Below are positions 37,101 to 50,085 of a DNA stretch of 64,000 nt, piece after piece. Below the pieces are notes generated by a model. That model was not told where the DNA came from. It saw only the letters and a list, made by a program, of their open reading frames with translations, and searched no databases. The DNA lies in assembly GCA_914767715.1 (NCBI GenBank), contig OU612072.1:23188001-23252000 (forward strand), in the 5' to 3' direction. A program made the translations under genes and the position numbers. This DNA comes from Membranipora membranacea (Eukaryota; Bryozoa; Gymnolaemata; Cheilostomatida; Membraniporidae). How positions within the stretch are numbered: the stretch's first letter is position 1; each line of letters starts with the position of its first letter.

Positions 37101-40100
37101 CTTCATTCTAGAGAAGTGTATTTATCATAGGTGAATTAAACCCGCATGTAATTATGTATCATACCAATATTAACCCAATGAGCCACAATAATATTAAAAA
37201 AAATATCATTTCTCAAAGAAATCTTCAAAAAACAGCCGTTACTAACAAAGTAATGTATCGCAAACCTACTTCCAATAGTCCGATTTCTTCCAAATTTTTT
37301 TTGGTTATTTAGAGGGCTGTCCAAATATGTCGATTTTTGCGTCATTGTAAATTGCATACAAGCAAAATGTAACATGTATTTCTATTTTTTAAAAGTATGC
37401 CTGATGTATGCTTACGATTGCGCAATGCACCAGAGACCTTAGCCTTTGATATACTCTCTTTGTCTAAACAAAGCCCCTTCTATAACAAGCTTTCAATTCA
37501 ATCAATGTATGAGGCACAATAATCATATGTCCCAAATGCCACAAGTACAATTATAATCCACTACAGTTTGCCTAATACTGTCAATACTAAAGATTATAAA
37601 TTGCTAATACTACGTTTTACAAAATATTGTGATTATGAAATAAATTATTGATTGAGTAATTTAGCAGATAATCTCATCATTCAACATCAAATGTGGAAAT
37701 AAGTCTTGGGCACAATTGGTCTTGATTGGTTTCCAATCTTATTTCAATGTTTAATATCTCACCAACATTTTATATTCATGCGTAGTTTAGTTGTAATTTC
37801 CATGTATTTATAGGTTAGCTCACCTTTGTCAAACATCTGATTGTCGGGAAAGTGCATGAGTTTTTTAATATTCAATTGACTTGCTCCACGACCAGTAGAG
37901 CCTCCTGGGCCAAGCTACTAGAAGTGCGTAGCAAGCAAGTGTAATCATGACGTGAATGGTTATTAATATTATTATAATCTCATATGATACAAGCCTCCAC
38001 AATAATATACTGACTTTGTGGGTTCGAAAATATCTTCCTTGTTCTTTTGTGATGGCTTATTTAGTCAACACAAAGGGGAATGCATCTTTAAATTTAGAAA
38101 TTGTGGCTAAAATAGATTATATTTTATTGCCTTTGATTATCAAATGCGAAAGCGTGCTAAGAAGAATGAAATGTAATTAAGAGTTGGTGGAATACGTTAA
38201 GAGTGTCAGTTGCTCAGCACGCATGTGTTGGAGGTCATGGGTTTGGTTTGCCCCCAGGGCTTGTCAATAGGCAGGCATGGGTAACTCTTTGATTATAAAG
38301 TTTTGCAAGAAACTGATTTATGAATAATGAATTGCAATCTACGAAATTGGGAAGGTTACCTAAATATGTGCATATCTTGGTACTGAGCATAGGGATTCAT
38401 AAGTTAAAATTGAGATGGGAGCCGGAAAATGTTTAACACAGCGTAATTCAATATGCTAGCAATTTCAATTGTTAGCAGAGGCTGTACACACAGCATTCTT
38501 CTGATATAGTGTTATCATGTGTTGCTTTTCATAATAATGTGTAATTGTGTGGCTAATTAAAATTGTTTTTAAAAACAGGCGCTTGAGCTATTGTTTGGTG
38601 ACAAGATTAAGTGAACATAATCTCCTAATTGTGTTGGTTTTCGTTGTCGCAATGTCTCTCTGTTTAGTCCTACAATCAAATGATTTACTATGTAGTGCTC
38701 TCATATTTACAGGTAGGCATACTAGAAGTGATTGCTGGCATTGGGCTTACAACACAATGGCTAATAATTTAGGCTAGGCACAATATAATTTTGAATATTA
38801 TCATGGGCTAAGGCCCCTGTAACTCCTTGCTCTCTGTATGGCAGCACAGCCCTCAACCCAATGAACAATATAGATACCATGGTAAAGACCTTTCATACTG
38901 TGATTTATCTGGATGCCCAACTAACCACATTGACTTCAAGCTGTTGATGGCATATGGCCAAGGAGCTATTGGTAATCCACCCGCTCAAAAACTATTACCC
39001 AGTCCAGCAAAAATTGAAAGCAGTAGTATTGAATTTGGATTGGAAATAGTAAATCAAATACATCTATAATAAAAATCATATAAATCACTATCTATTCTAT
39101 TATTATCTTGCAAGTATAAGGGTTTGTGGAGAGTTATTCAATGAGTTTGACACAATTGCTTGGTGCTTGGAGTTTGAAATAATATCTGTATACAGGAAGA
39201 ACTTGTATGCTGGTAAAATTTCTGATATTTGGAGACATTCAATTTTTGATCATAGTCTTCTTCTGTAAAATTTCTCTATGTTTAGCCAGAAACAAGAACG
39301 GGATATGAAAATTTGGGCAAAGTGGGATAAATTCTAGTTCAAGATAAGAACAAAATTGTATGAAAGTGAGAAGATAACTCTACAGCAACTTGAAGCCAAA
39401 ATACTTTTAATGAACTGAGTATTCTGTGTATCGTAAGTTTTGTTCACCTGGCTTGAAAATCAAATAACTGTTTCCTTTGCTTGCCACTCCAAAGCTGAAC
39501 GCATGCACAATACTCTTATAATCCAGCCCAGCTTTCAGATTGAACTGTTGAAAAACAAAAATTCTTTATATGTAAGACATTGTATCATAGTATTTTAGCA
39601 ATTAATCAAAAATTACACCTTTCGGCCAACTTGATGCATTGACAAGATGATATGAAACACCTTATCTCTAGTGCTTTCAATGATTTGATGATTCAATAAT
39701 CTTGAGGATTGATTTTCATACCGTCCAAGTGTCTCTGTCTATTTGTGTCATATCACAAACAACTTTCTCAGACCTGGGGAGAGTTTGTCCTCGTCTCAGC
39801 TGAGGTTCACACGAAAATTTCAAATAAGAGTAGTGGGAATTAGATCGAGCTTTCACAGTGTACAATCTGTATCCGTTATTCTGACTTGTTTCGCGGTAGT
39901 TTAGTTTAGGATCTTCTGGGGCTAAAAGAACAATAAAACGGCACTGCTGATTGTGTCAAAAACTTTGACAGTTGGACTCAGCGGACTCAAATTGATCTAC
40001 ATTCACTCATAAGATACAACATACAGTGGTGCGCGTACCACTGCACAACACACAGGTCTTCAGCTAGGAACCATGAGTCAAACGCTGTTTCGAGGCCTCC

Positions 40101-43100
40101 TCTAGTACAACCTCCTCATGGCTGGCCCCAGCAGCATGAAGCCACCCCTGTGTGTTGCTGAGCATCTGCAAAGTATTGACTGCATGTTGCAGTGCACTTC
40201 TTTTAAGTGTAAGGCTCAATGTGAACAATATACAAAAATTGTAAGCAATCGGGTCCAGTCAGTTAGTCTCGTTTTTGCAAATTCAAAATGTTTGCTTGGA
40301 AGCAGTGTTTGTTAACCCTGAAACGAAGCCTCATGATATTTGAGCTTTTTGAAAAAATTTCTCACTCGAATAACTTTGGTAATTGTTACTGCAATCAATC
40401 AATGTAGCTGAATAATAAGAATTTGTTTTGTTGAACTATCATTGTGTCGCATTCAAGCTGACTTTCAGAATAAATTTAAATGTTTTGATTCATTACTCAT
40501 TGCACTGAACAGTCATTTAATTCTGCTGTGACACCTCCTCTCTTTACCTATTTTCATGCTTTGTGGACCAGATAGAAGAGAAACATATCTATTGTATCAT
40601 ATATTATAGTATATATATTTACCGACTGTGATGTTTATTGCTTCTTCACTTTTGAAGCTGGAGCTATAAGTGAGAATTTTTATCTCATATTTCAGGCCTT
40701 GAATTAGAAACATCTGTAAACGAAAATAAAATTGACAATTGTTGAGATGGGACAAGAGATTCTTACATAGTCTGGCAAAAGTACGAGCATGTGAAACATC
40801 ACTTGCATAGCAAATGCTTTTGGCAATCATTCAGTCTTCGCTTCATATACAAGGCTTCAAAGATTTGGGACTGTGCACTTCATCATCAGAGATGACAATA
40901 AAGGTTGATAAGAGATTGAAGTAATCAAGTAATAAGATTGTATAAATATGATTATTTATAATGTAAAGATAACTTCTCACTTTCCAACTTGGGCCGGTTT
41001 CCTGACTTTTGCCAGGTTCTCGTTTCACCAGGCAGTCCCCATACCTCTGTACACTCAAGTCTGGTTTACATTGTACTAGTATACCAGCATCCTTAGGATA
41101 GGATGTAGCATTTGGTCTTAGTATGTATATAGCAATTCCGTTACTTTTACTAGCAGCAGTTCCATTATTGTTACTAACAAAAGTCAGGTTTGGTGTGTGG
41201 ACAGACATACCTGAAAGAGCGTAGGTTAATCGTATGAGAATATGATCATGAAAGCTGAACGTGATTGTTGTAATCAATATGCAGCAGTGCCATTGCCGTA
41301 TGAATGTAACTCGTGAGGGAATGCTTCGCATGGAGCAAAAGCAACTGGACTAAATTCACAGACAGCCCGGAAAATAAATCGGCGGCAATACTTCCTGAAA
41401 GAGCCAGATCAAGAGATCCTCTCTGGATATGGAATAAAATCAAAGACAACCTAGTACAGTCCAAAAAAGAGACAATACCTACTGTTAAGATCTCAAACCA
41501 CAGGAAACCATATTGGACAGCTGGACTATCAGAACTATCCAAATCTCTGAGAGAAACCAAAAAGAATTTCAAACAAAGATCTGCATACCTAAACGGTGAC
41601 TTACTAGATCATGCAAAGGAAGCTTTCAAATCTGCATTAGAAGAGGCCAGAAACGTATATCTCCTAGAAAAATCAGATGAACACAACAAGATCAATGGGG
41701 ATGACTTCTGGAAAAAAGTTCAAGAGAACATTCTACAGATCTAAAAACTTTGCCATAGGAGACATCAAATCTATAGACAACATCTACACCACGAATGAAC
41801 AAAAATCTCAGTTATTCTATGAGGACATCTCTTTAGGTAAACATATGTCCACAGATTCCCATAGTAAAGAACAAGACACTCAGTTTGGAAACAAATTAAA
41901 ACATATAAGAGAAACAACCTGCAGCTCCTTCCCAGAACTGTCCAGAAGTGTAACAGCTGAAGAAATAATAATAATAATAATAAGAGTTTTGAAAACTGAT
42001 GATACTGTTCAATCCCATTCTGGAAACCTCTAAATGGCCATTTACTAACAATGTTGTCACCCTACTACGGAAGCCAGGAAAGAAAGATTACACCGACACA
42101 GGAAGCTACCGTCCAATAACTGTCACTTAAATCTGTGGGAAGGTGCTGGAGAGGATTCTCAAATCACGCCTCAGACATATAGCTGAACAACAAAACTGGA
42201 TACCTGAACATCAACATGGCTTTAGAAATTGCCGATCAGCCACAACATACCTCTGTCCAATGGTAGCAGAAATTCAACATAATGTTGCTGCCAAAGATAA
42301 TGTAGCAGGTATCTTCATAGACCTTCAGAAAGCCTTAGACAGCGTGTGGCATGACAGAATGCTTGTCAGACTTGCCGAACTTGGGATTGGAGGGCAATTA
42401 ACAAACCTTATATCAGACTCCTTATCAAATTGGAAGATAAGAATTAAGGTGAATGATCACATCTCTGAGCCATTACCATGCAAGATTAGGTTGCCACAGG
42501 GTAGCCTCCTATCACCACTGCTATTCCAGCTATACACTAGAGATATGCTAGTCGGCATGGATGGCACATCTTATCAATACGCGGACGACTGTTCAGTTAT
42601 ATGCACAGAGCCAGACGATAAAACACTCAAAGACACACTAGAAAGAAACTGCAAAATATTCTCAGACTGGATTGAAAAATGGAGAATGAAAGCCAACTGC
42701 TCAAAGACGGACACCATGTGGTGCAGAGGCCATCCCGCACCATTAAAAATAAGTAACGAAGATATAAATATTGCACATTCAACGAGTGTGTTAGGTATCA
42801 CATTAGATGACAAACTGAAATTTCAGACTCAAAGGGAGAAAGCAAAAGGAAACATGGCTAAAAATTGGAACATGCTTAAACCTTTTATTCACACAGGACT
42901 GAAACCTATTGTAGCAAGAAAGATACTCACCACAGTCATCATGCCAAAACCATATTATAACTCTTTCATTTGGGACGAGAATAATACACTCTCAGTACAC
43001 CATTGTTTGAAAGACTTACTAGGCACCTCACTCAACCCATCAACTGAAGCCCTACACCATCTAGGGTACAGGAAAAGCTCTAGCCTCTAGGGACATGTTT

Positions 43101-46100
43101 AACTACCTGTCGTATGGCAGCTGGGTCATACATATAGGAAACGATGCTTGCCTACACCAGAAGCAAACTAATGAAGCGAGTGCTTAGCAACATAGTAAAA
43201 CTCAAAGGAAGAAAGTTTAGCGCAGACACACTAACCAAAGAAGACTTCAAAAAGTCCATAATACACAACAAACTCAGCAAAGACAGACAGCAGAGATGGA
43301 GGACCGTACTAGAGATTGGCGACTGTGGGACAGGTCTCTTCGCTGACCTTGAGACTAACCATCTGGAGAAACATCCAATCCCATTATATATATCCAGAAG
43401 GGAAACATCTATACTAACAGGAATCCTGGCAGGCCATGTCAGCCTACAATGTCACCTGTACCGAATAGGAAAGACGTTCTCACCAACATGTGTCTGTCTC
43501 AAAGAAGACGAAACTGTCCAACACTATTTATAGAGGTGTCCATCCTACACCTACCTTAGAACCACATACCCACCAGACATCACCGACTATGATAGTATTT
43601 TAAAATACTGCAGGTCAAGTGGTAGATAGTAACCATATTGTTTTATATTGTATGCATATATTGCATTGTATAATACCTTGCAATATATTGTATTGTGCAT
43701 TGCTCTTCAAATCTCATTGAATCTCCTTGAATCTCATTCATAATATCGCCACCTAACATATTTCACAAATATTGGCTATTTATAAAAATACCTTGCAACT
43801 TCAGGCACTTCACATGTTAATCCATTGTTTGTTATTTTCTTGCCCCCCAGTCGAAACTGTCGTTTTAGACACAACCTATACCATCGAAATACCAAAAGTT
43901 AACACAGATTAGTCTCTTTTCATGCAGACACGGCCGGGGCTTCGTTGCCTATCAGGCTGCCATGGTAGTTTTTTGCCCTTATACCTACCATGGCGTCAGC
44001 CAAGGCGTAGTTACTATAAAATTAACTCTCCACTAATACCACTACTACTGCTACAGTCACCCTCTACAGACAATCTATATCTTAAACCAACTTCACTAGA
44101 ATCTCATACAACATGCATAATTTCCCTGTGGCATGTTGTTTCATATAAAAATTTCATTTTGTCACACTAGTGACAATGAAACAATTTGTAAAAACATAAA
44201 TACCTCAACTTATTTCTCCATCCAAATTTGTAAAGCAAAATGACCGGTGTGCATACAGTTTTTACAGAAATTCAACATATTCATAATATATATATCCAAT
44301 GGCAAGAAACCAATTAATGTGGCAACCCATACCACTACAGGCACTAAGGGTTCATTCCCATCAGGACTGTAGGGCACCCCTATAAATAGTCAGCTGGCGA
44401 GGGGCTAAGTACGTTGACAGTCATTATAACGCAGCCTGCCCTCCATTTACATTTAGTCCTGTGAATATAAATACAATTATTAAAATACAAAGCCGTACAC
44501 TACCAAAATCGACCATATTTAATATATTCCAATATTAGGATGATCACATTATCCTTGAACAAGAAATTTCACACCAGTCATTAAGCTAAAATTTTTTTTA
44601 TTTTCGCTTCCGCATTCGTATTTTATTGTTATTCATAATATACCTGCAAACAGAGGCTTTTTCTGTACTATTATAAATCTGTACACGAAAATAAGAGATT
44701 AGAAACTATCTATGTAACTCAGTAAACATTCTACTCACGAGGAGATAACTCCAATGAAGGGCTAGGATGACTCTCCAATCCATGACTAGCAGATTTCCCA
44801 GAAATGCTGTAGTTCTTTCCTATCGCCAGATCAATCTAAAATCAATCCCCAAATTTAGCGTCTAACTTACAGTGGCCATTGAGGTTGAAGCATAGTGATG
44901 CCGAACTGAGATGTATAATTAACCTGGATGACAGTTAGATTTGAATGTAATTTATTGTGTACACAGCCAAGGTTTTTGGTTGATTTTCTCTGACAACACT
45001 TTAAAGAGGAAGAGTTGGCATTACCTTAAAACTCGCTTGGTAGTTCAGTTCATTTTTCAACTCAGCATCAAAAAATCGCTTCCATATCATGGTATTAATT
45101 AATTAAGAAGCCAATAACAATTCAGTATACAATATTCTTGTTCGACAATGTATACTCAATCATCAATGATGACAACTGGGTTTATGTGTGGTTAGCTTGA
45201 TGACTTACACCCACATTACTGTCATTTCTGACTATTGGTAAGACCAAGACGTTGAATATTCTACAAGAATCTGCCTCAATCGACAAAATCTTATTGTAAC
45301 AGTTAGCAGCAAGGAATGCAATGTAATCCACAAGATGTAGTCAAACGTAGCTACAGAACAATTTGAGGCACACTTAGTAGGCTCATTGGACATAAAACAT
45401 TCAGTTTTTCGCCTTACCAAACAGTATTTCCCTCTCACTTTTAGGCCCAGTATACACCATCACTCTTTCTTTTTCTTTTTCATAGTCTGTAACTAATCTT
45501 AGAGATTAGGATTGACACTTGTGTTTTTCTATTGCTTCTCTTTTCACAGAGGGTTTATGAAATTGCAAACTCAGCACCACTTCATTGTATGAACATGTAT
45601 CCCCCTTTGCACCACTTTGTTACATGTAATGATACAAAGATGTGCAAAATTGTATGTTGATGAATTTTGACATACTCACAAAAAAACTGTAGTTTGTTTT
45701 ATTGTCCTTTGTTTCATTACAAGCAACTTCAGACTGGTTGGTCCTGCATATTAAAATGAACTGATCAGCTATTGCTCTCTCAGTATAAAGCTGAAAGCTG
45801 ATCAGATATCGTTCATATCCTTGGAAATCGTAGATAGCTGTGCTGCTTATTGCTGGGATTTCAGGGGCTGTAAAAATTAAAACCGCAGTTAATTTAATCT
45901 GCCCTGATGATTATCGTCTGAGAGAAAATCTAACAGCATACATTCAAATTTTACATTGGAAAGAAGAGTAATAAAAACCTATCACAGCAATACTAACTTG
46001 CAAGAGCCTTATGAGTATACAATGTTTAGTCAGAGTACGATGTAATCCGTGCCACCATCACCAGATTTGGCAAAATTTAGGGGAAAGTATAAAGTGAACG

Positions 46101-48890
46101 GCATTGTGTACGCTTTGATCGGGGCATTGAGGGTTGACACAATTCATCTGTTATCATCATGCAATCGCTTGCACGATCTTCTCAAATGTTGTCAACAAGG
46201 GCAGTAATAATTTAGGTTATGCAATATAGTCAATGTGGTAGAATTTCTGGTTGTAAATAAGAAGCTCTGGCAATATAAGTAATCAGTCTAGTGAATGATA
46301 TAAGCAGTTTAGGTGGTTGGTGGACCAATTACTTCAACAGTCACATAGCTATTAATCCCAACACCATTTATTGTGAAATGTCTTGACATAGGTTAGAATC
46401 AGGTAAATCAAAAGAGAGACTTACGAATAGTAATATTCTTTGTGATGGCGAGAGTGCTTTGTTTTCTTTTCCAAACCACAGTTACCATGACTCGATAGGA
46501 TCTACCGGGAGCAACAAATTCATCTTTAAATCGCCATGGTCTGTCTGATATGTCATAAGGATTCGATAGTTCTCCAACTAAATGAAGTATAATATATGTT
46601 GGCTACGCCTTTATGTCACTGTTTGACCCTCGAAGGGTAATAATTCTTTCTCAATTATTTATGTATGAATACAGTATTATTCGGGTTATCAGGTCTATAA
46701 ACCATCTAAACCTGATGAACTTTATTCAATTTGAAATTACCCTTTGATGTGATGAAAAAGTTATAATTGCTGGGTCATTTTAATAAACTTAGTGCCAGCG
46801 GTACCCTTGTGAAAAGCAAATGGTCATATGGTTGTCATGTGGACAAGATGAACAAAGTTTATGGTCATTTACCTTGACAAGTTATATGGTCAGCACTTTA
46901 TAAGGTCAGCATGAAAATAATATACTATACTGCTGATTACTATGATGTCTTTTGATAATCAGTTGAGAAGTATATACATTAGCTTCAACACATGGCTAGG
47001 ACTAGTTTATTTAGTGTACCTTACTCAATAACATTATCCGTAGGGAATAAGGATCACTTTATTTATTGAAAAGGAAGATTTAGAATCAAAGTTCAATTTT
47101 TAGATTGAGCTTCAGGGGAAGCATGGGTATGCATAACCCTCCTCTTCTGATATGTCGATGAGGACAATGCCAGGTCAGTTGTGAGAGCTTGGTGATTTCA
47201 TTGATACAATTATAGATCAACTATTTTTATACCAGACTAGCTACTAAAGGCTGATATTATCACTAATATAAGCGTTAACATATCACTATCAAAAGAAAGT
47301 TTTTAGACTTTTGCGTTCATTCCAGTTTTCATTCAAGTAATAATTTCGTAATAAGCATAGAACCTAAAACTGAAGTTCCAAGTCAGACTTACATTGAATT
47401 TTGCTTTGCTTTTTCTCATCATCCTCTACACCTGTCTCTTTGCATTCCAATTTGATATTTCGATACTTTGTGGTGTCAGAGTTGAGCCGGAAGCTCCATA
47501 TAATGCTTCCAGATGACACTGGGTATCCATCAGGGTAAGCATATCCTACATCAGCTGATTTTATCCTTGGGTCTAAAAATACAATTTGAAGGATTGAACT
47601 GTATTTTGTAATAATGTGAGTTCATATCAAGATGAGACTTTGATATGGACTCACATTATTACAACCAGATTGTCCTGCAGGACATGCTCTTGGTTGAAAT
47701 GTTACCTCTAAGCTCATATATTATTCATGTTAATAGATACACCTACTACCTACCCACAAATTGCAAATATATAGATGTGTATTGTTGGCCAACAGAAGAC
47801 CATGATTGTCTTAATAGCTTTTAGCAGATGTTATAGACCCAAGTCAGAAATGTTCATGGATCGCAGGAGAGAAAATAAATGACTGATTTTTTTTAGTGAT
47901 AGTGACGACTAGATTTTTAGGCGCAAAGTGAAAAATGAAAAAAACAAATGTCAAATCAAAATTCCAGAATGCCAAAATGTACAAGACATACTGTATCAGC
48001 CCTTTCTTATGTCAAATAAATAGATTTAGATATCCTCGCTACTCATGTTTTTGTTCACAGACATCATTGCTTTATGAGACACATTGGTCTTATATTTATG
48101 GTGTGACCAAAGAGCTGGTAACAGAAAGGGCAGCTCACAAAGCAATCAAACTAGGTAGATGGTCTAATCTAGTTCATAAGGCACTCTGCAGTATTATGAT
48201 CACATTTCTTATTTCTTATCAAGTAAAAGTTTTAAGTTATGTGTGGTTAGCGACAAACTAACATGCATGCTGAATTCGAACAACTGTGTACAAACTGTTA
48301 TTCACATATTATTTTATTGAAAGAGAACTTTTTCCGTTAAAACTTACCGATCGGATCAGACGCGCATTGGTGAAATAGTTCAGCAGTAACTGCGACCTTA
48401 AAACCAACAATTAATAGAGCTAATATTTTGATACTGATGTGGGGTTTAATTTACTCTCAAGATAAAAGATTCAACACATGATACGATTCAATTGATGCGT
48501 CCACTTAGATAAACATGTCTTGGCTGAAACACAAATTACATTCGGGCTTCTAAACATCATATCAGTCTCAACCTTCTTGTTTTTAGTCATAGTACAAAAA
48601 CACACAAAAGAAGACATCCCACTTCAGATACTTTATTTGTTTCTAAATAGTTGGTAGATTTACACCAACAGCTAAACCTCTACCATAGAATGCACTGGCT
48701 ATCACTATGATAAATAATTTTGATGCATTTATTAGCTCCTAACTGCATTGTGGTATATTCATGGTCAATAAAGTCATTCCCATAATTATAATTCATTCAT
48801 TCCATAGAGTTGTTTTAAAATTACAAGCGTCATAGATAAATATTTTTGTTCAATTAAACAACTCACAGTGATCATCAATGTTGCCCTCAT
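31123..48890 (-). CDS. Gene 4: long multi-FN3/sushi membrane receptor
   Basis: Exons in transcript order: 48867-48890, 48348-48396, 47393-47572, 46425-46577, 45680-45867, 44739-44835, 40981-41210, 40623-40713, 39722-39921, 39448-39544, 36208-36344, 35776-35914, 35200-35391, 34776-34940, 33050-33343, 32502-32687, 32253-32340, 31726-31877, 31123-31176. The 905 codons are all in phase; the terminal exon was not found. The signal peptide starts MRATLMIT. Six beta-sandwich modules are each split over two exons, followed by one single-exon FN3, the sushi module, the transmembrane helix (VIGVVSGGLLLIGAVAG) and a tail with NTAAEKLQGNLTMSA. The last exon seen (RLYTVKEGKENAIIDLLQ) has no counterpart in gene 1. 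The intron between 44739 and 41210 carries an antisense LINE. A role in surface recognition or adhesion is inferred. Confidence 0.82.
32502..32687 (-). CDS. Sushi/CCP-like exon of gene 4
   Basis: 186 nt, phase 1/1. The cysteines fall at CLHP, VCPGGF, WLCSDGEW and TDCV, with WYFIDGRSYY between the first and second. Confidence 0.85.
33531..33582. repeat. 13-bp tandem repeat, 4 perfect copies
   Basis: The unit CCAAAAAACACTG lies in the gene 4 intron upstream of the single-exon FN3 module. Confidence 0.95.
36345..39447. other. 3.1 kb intron of gene 4, no feature recognised
   Basis: AT-rich intron sequence. Near 38195-38280 a stretch (TTGCTCAGCACGCATG, GGTCATGGGTTTGG) may be a heavily decayed tRNA-derived SINE. 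No exon was found. Confidence 0.45.
41290..43640 (+). mobile_element. Non-LTR retrotransposon fragment inside a gene 4 intron
   Basis: Four frame pieces (41313-41744, 41677-42033, 42143-43090, 43144-43533) read as one decayed ORF2. Motifs: LLRKPGKKDYTDTGSYRPIT, GIFIDLQKALDSVWHDRML, RLPQGSLLSPLLF and an intact YQYADDCSV catalytic box. The piece ends CLKEDETVQHYL followed by RCPSY. The endonuclease is missing, so the copy is 5'-truncated. An AAT microsatellite (41966-41991) sits at one break. It lies antisense to gene 4, wholly within the intron between exons 44739-44835 and 40981-41210. Jockey/I-superfamily placement is tentative. Confidence 0.85.
43843..44697 (+). repeat. Interspersed 0.85 kb repeat, copy 1
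   Basis: It starts near CCCCCCAGTCGAAACTGT, passes through CAGACACGGCCGGGGCTTCG and ends near ATTATAAATCTGTAC. It is homologous end to end to 50086-50990 on the opposite strand. No coding capacity or terminal inverted repeat was seen, so it is probably a non-autonomous element. It lies inside a gene 4 intron. Confidence 0.8.
47607..47663. repeat. 24-bp perfect-length hairpin in gene 4 intron 2
   Basis: The arm TGTAATAATGTGAGTTCATA plus TCAA at 47607-47630 pairs with 47640-47663, with one mismatch across a 9-nt loop. Confidence 0.85.
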
Positions 48891-48921
48891 TCTAGCAGCT
48901 CCTGGTACATCATCCAGTTCT

Positions 48922-48944
48922 ACTTATAAACTCTACTTATAAAG
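48922..48944 (-). promoter_or_regulatory. Possible tandem TATA boxes of gene 4
   Basis: On the minus strand TTTATAAGT occurs twice, 14 bp apart, about 35-55 nt upstream of the gene 4 start codon. The position fits a TATA box with a short 5' UTR, but no transcript start is known. Confidence 0.4.
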
Positions 48945-49172
48945 TACTACTACTAAACACTATCAAAGTCATCTAGCTGATTGTTCTCAGAGCTTTTGCC
49001 TGTCCGACTGTTGCTTCACGTAAATATCTGTGCATTATCACAATGACTGTACTGTTACCTTGATTAAATCGTTTGTTTGTTCAAATAATTGTGCCCTAGG
49101 GCTACTTCAGAGCATTACCGTCATACTCAAAAGCAATAAGGTTAAAATGGCAAAGCGAGGTTCTGCCTTTAA

Positions 49173-49615
49173 ACCACTGCGGACACAGCTGGGCTTTGCC
49201 CAGCAGAGCCACCAGTCAGAAACTCAAAAAAGAGAGTTGTGGCATCAAAACATCTAGCCAGTAGCTTTGAATGCAGTTATATGAGCTCTCAAAATGTAGG
49301 GAGTATCTTCTTCCCCAGCCATCCACCATTAGTGATGACAATAATGTTGTTATTGTTCAATCAGGCGCCTTTAAAATCTAGCTGAGATCCAACACAAATA
49401 AAAATGATGGACCTCTGCTAGACTTTAAAGGCACCTGATTGGTCAACAACAACATTTGTCATCACTAATGGGGAAGAAAATACTCCCTACATTTTGAGAG
49501 CTCATATAACTCCATTCAAAGCTACTGGCTAGATATTGTTTTGATGTCACAACTCTTTATTTAAATTTCTGACTGGTGGCTCTGCTGGGCAAAGCCCAGC
49601 TGTGTCAGCAGTGGT
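49173..49615. mobile_element. Foldback MITE with TTAA target duplication
   Basis: The element is 443 bp and nearly a single inverted repeat. It begins ACCACTGC and ends GCAGTGGT, and the arms match for about 200 bp each (for example CAGCTGGGCTTTGCCCAGCA facing TGCTGGGCAAAGCCCAGCTG). TTAA flanks it on both sides (49169-49172 and 49616-49619). TTAA duplication is the signature of piggyBac-type transposition. It has no coding capacity, so it would need a transposase from elsewhere. Confidence 0.85.
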
Positions 49616-50085
49616 TTAATGGACAATTAAAATTTATCACAGGAGCATCCGCGGTTAAAGAGGAAATGTTCAGTATGTCACGTTCCGACTGAAGACACTA
49701 CCATCAATGATGTTGAACATTATTAGTTTTAACAGCGTAAATATAAAAATCCTAATTTACATAGAATAGATGAAGAGAAATAGTCGCTAATAGTGAACAA
49801 TGACAGTGACTGGTGCGACTTTCGGTAAACTTTTCCAGGGAGAACTTCACAGTTGCCATCCATCTTTAACTTTTGGCTGGGTAGGCTAGGTAGGTAATAG
49901 CAAAATATATGCCAAAAAGGCGCATGTCTCTAATCTAAATAAGTTTTTTTCGGGTAAAACATTAAACTGCCCCCAATAACAATTTTATAGTGAACTTTCT
50001 GATAATAGCTGATGTCTTCCCTAATTACAGACAAGTCAACACTTCTACATTTTGCACTGCTTAAGTTAAGTTATTTAGTAATATT

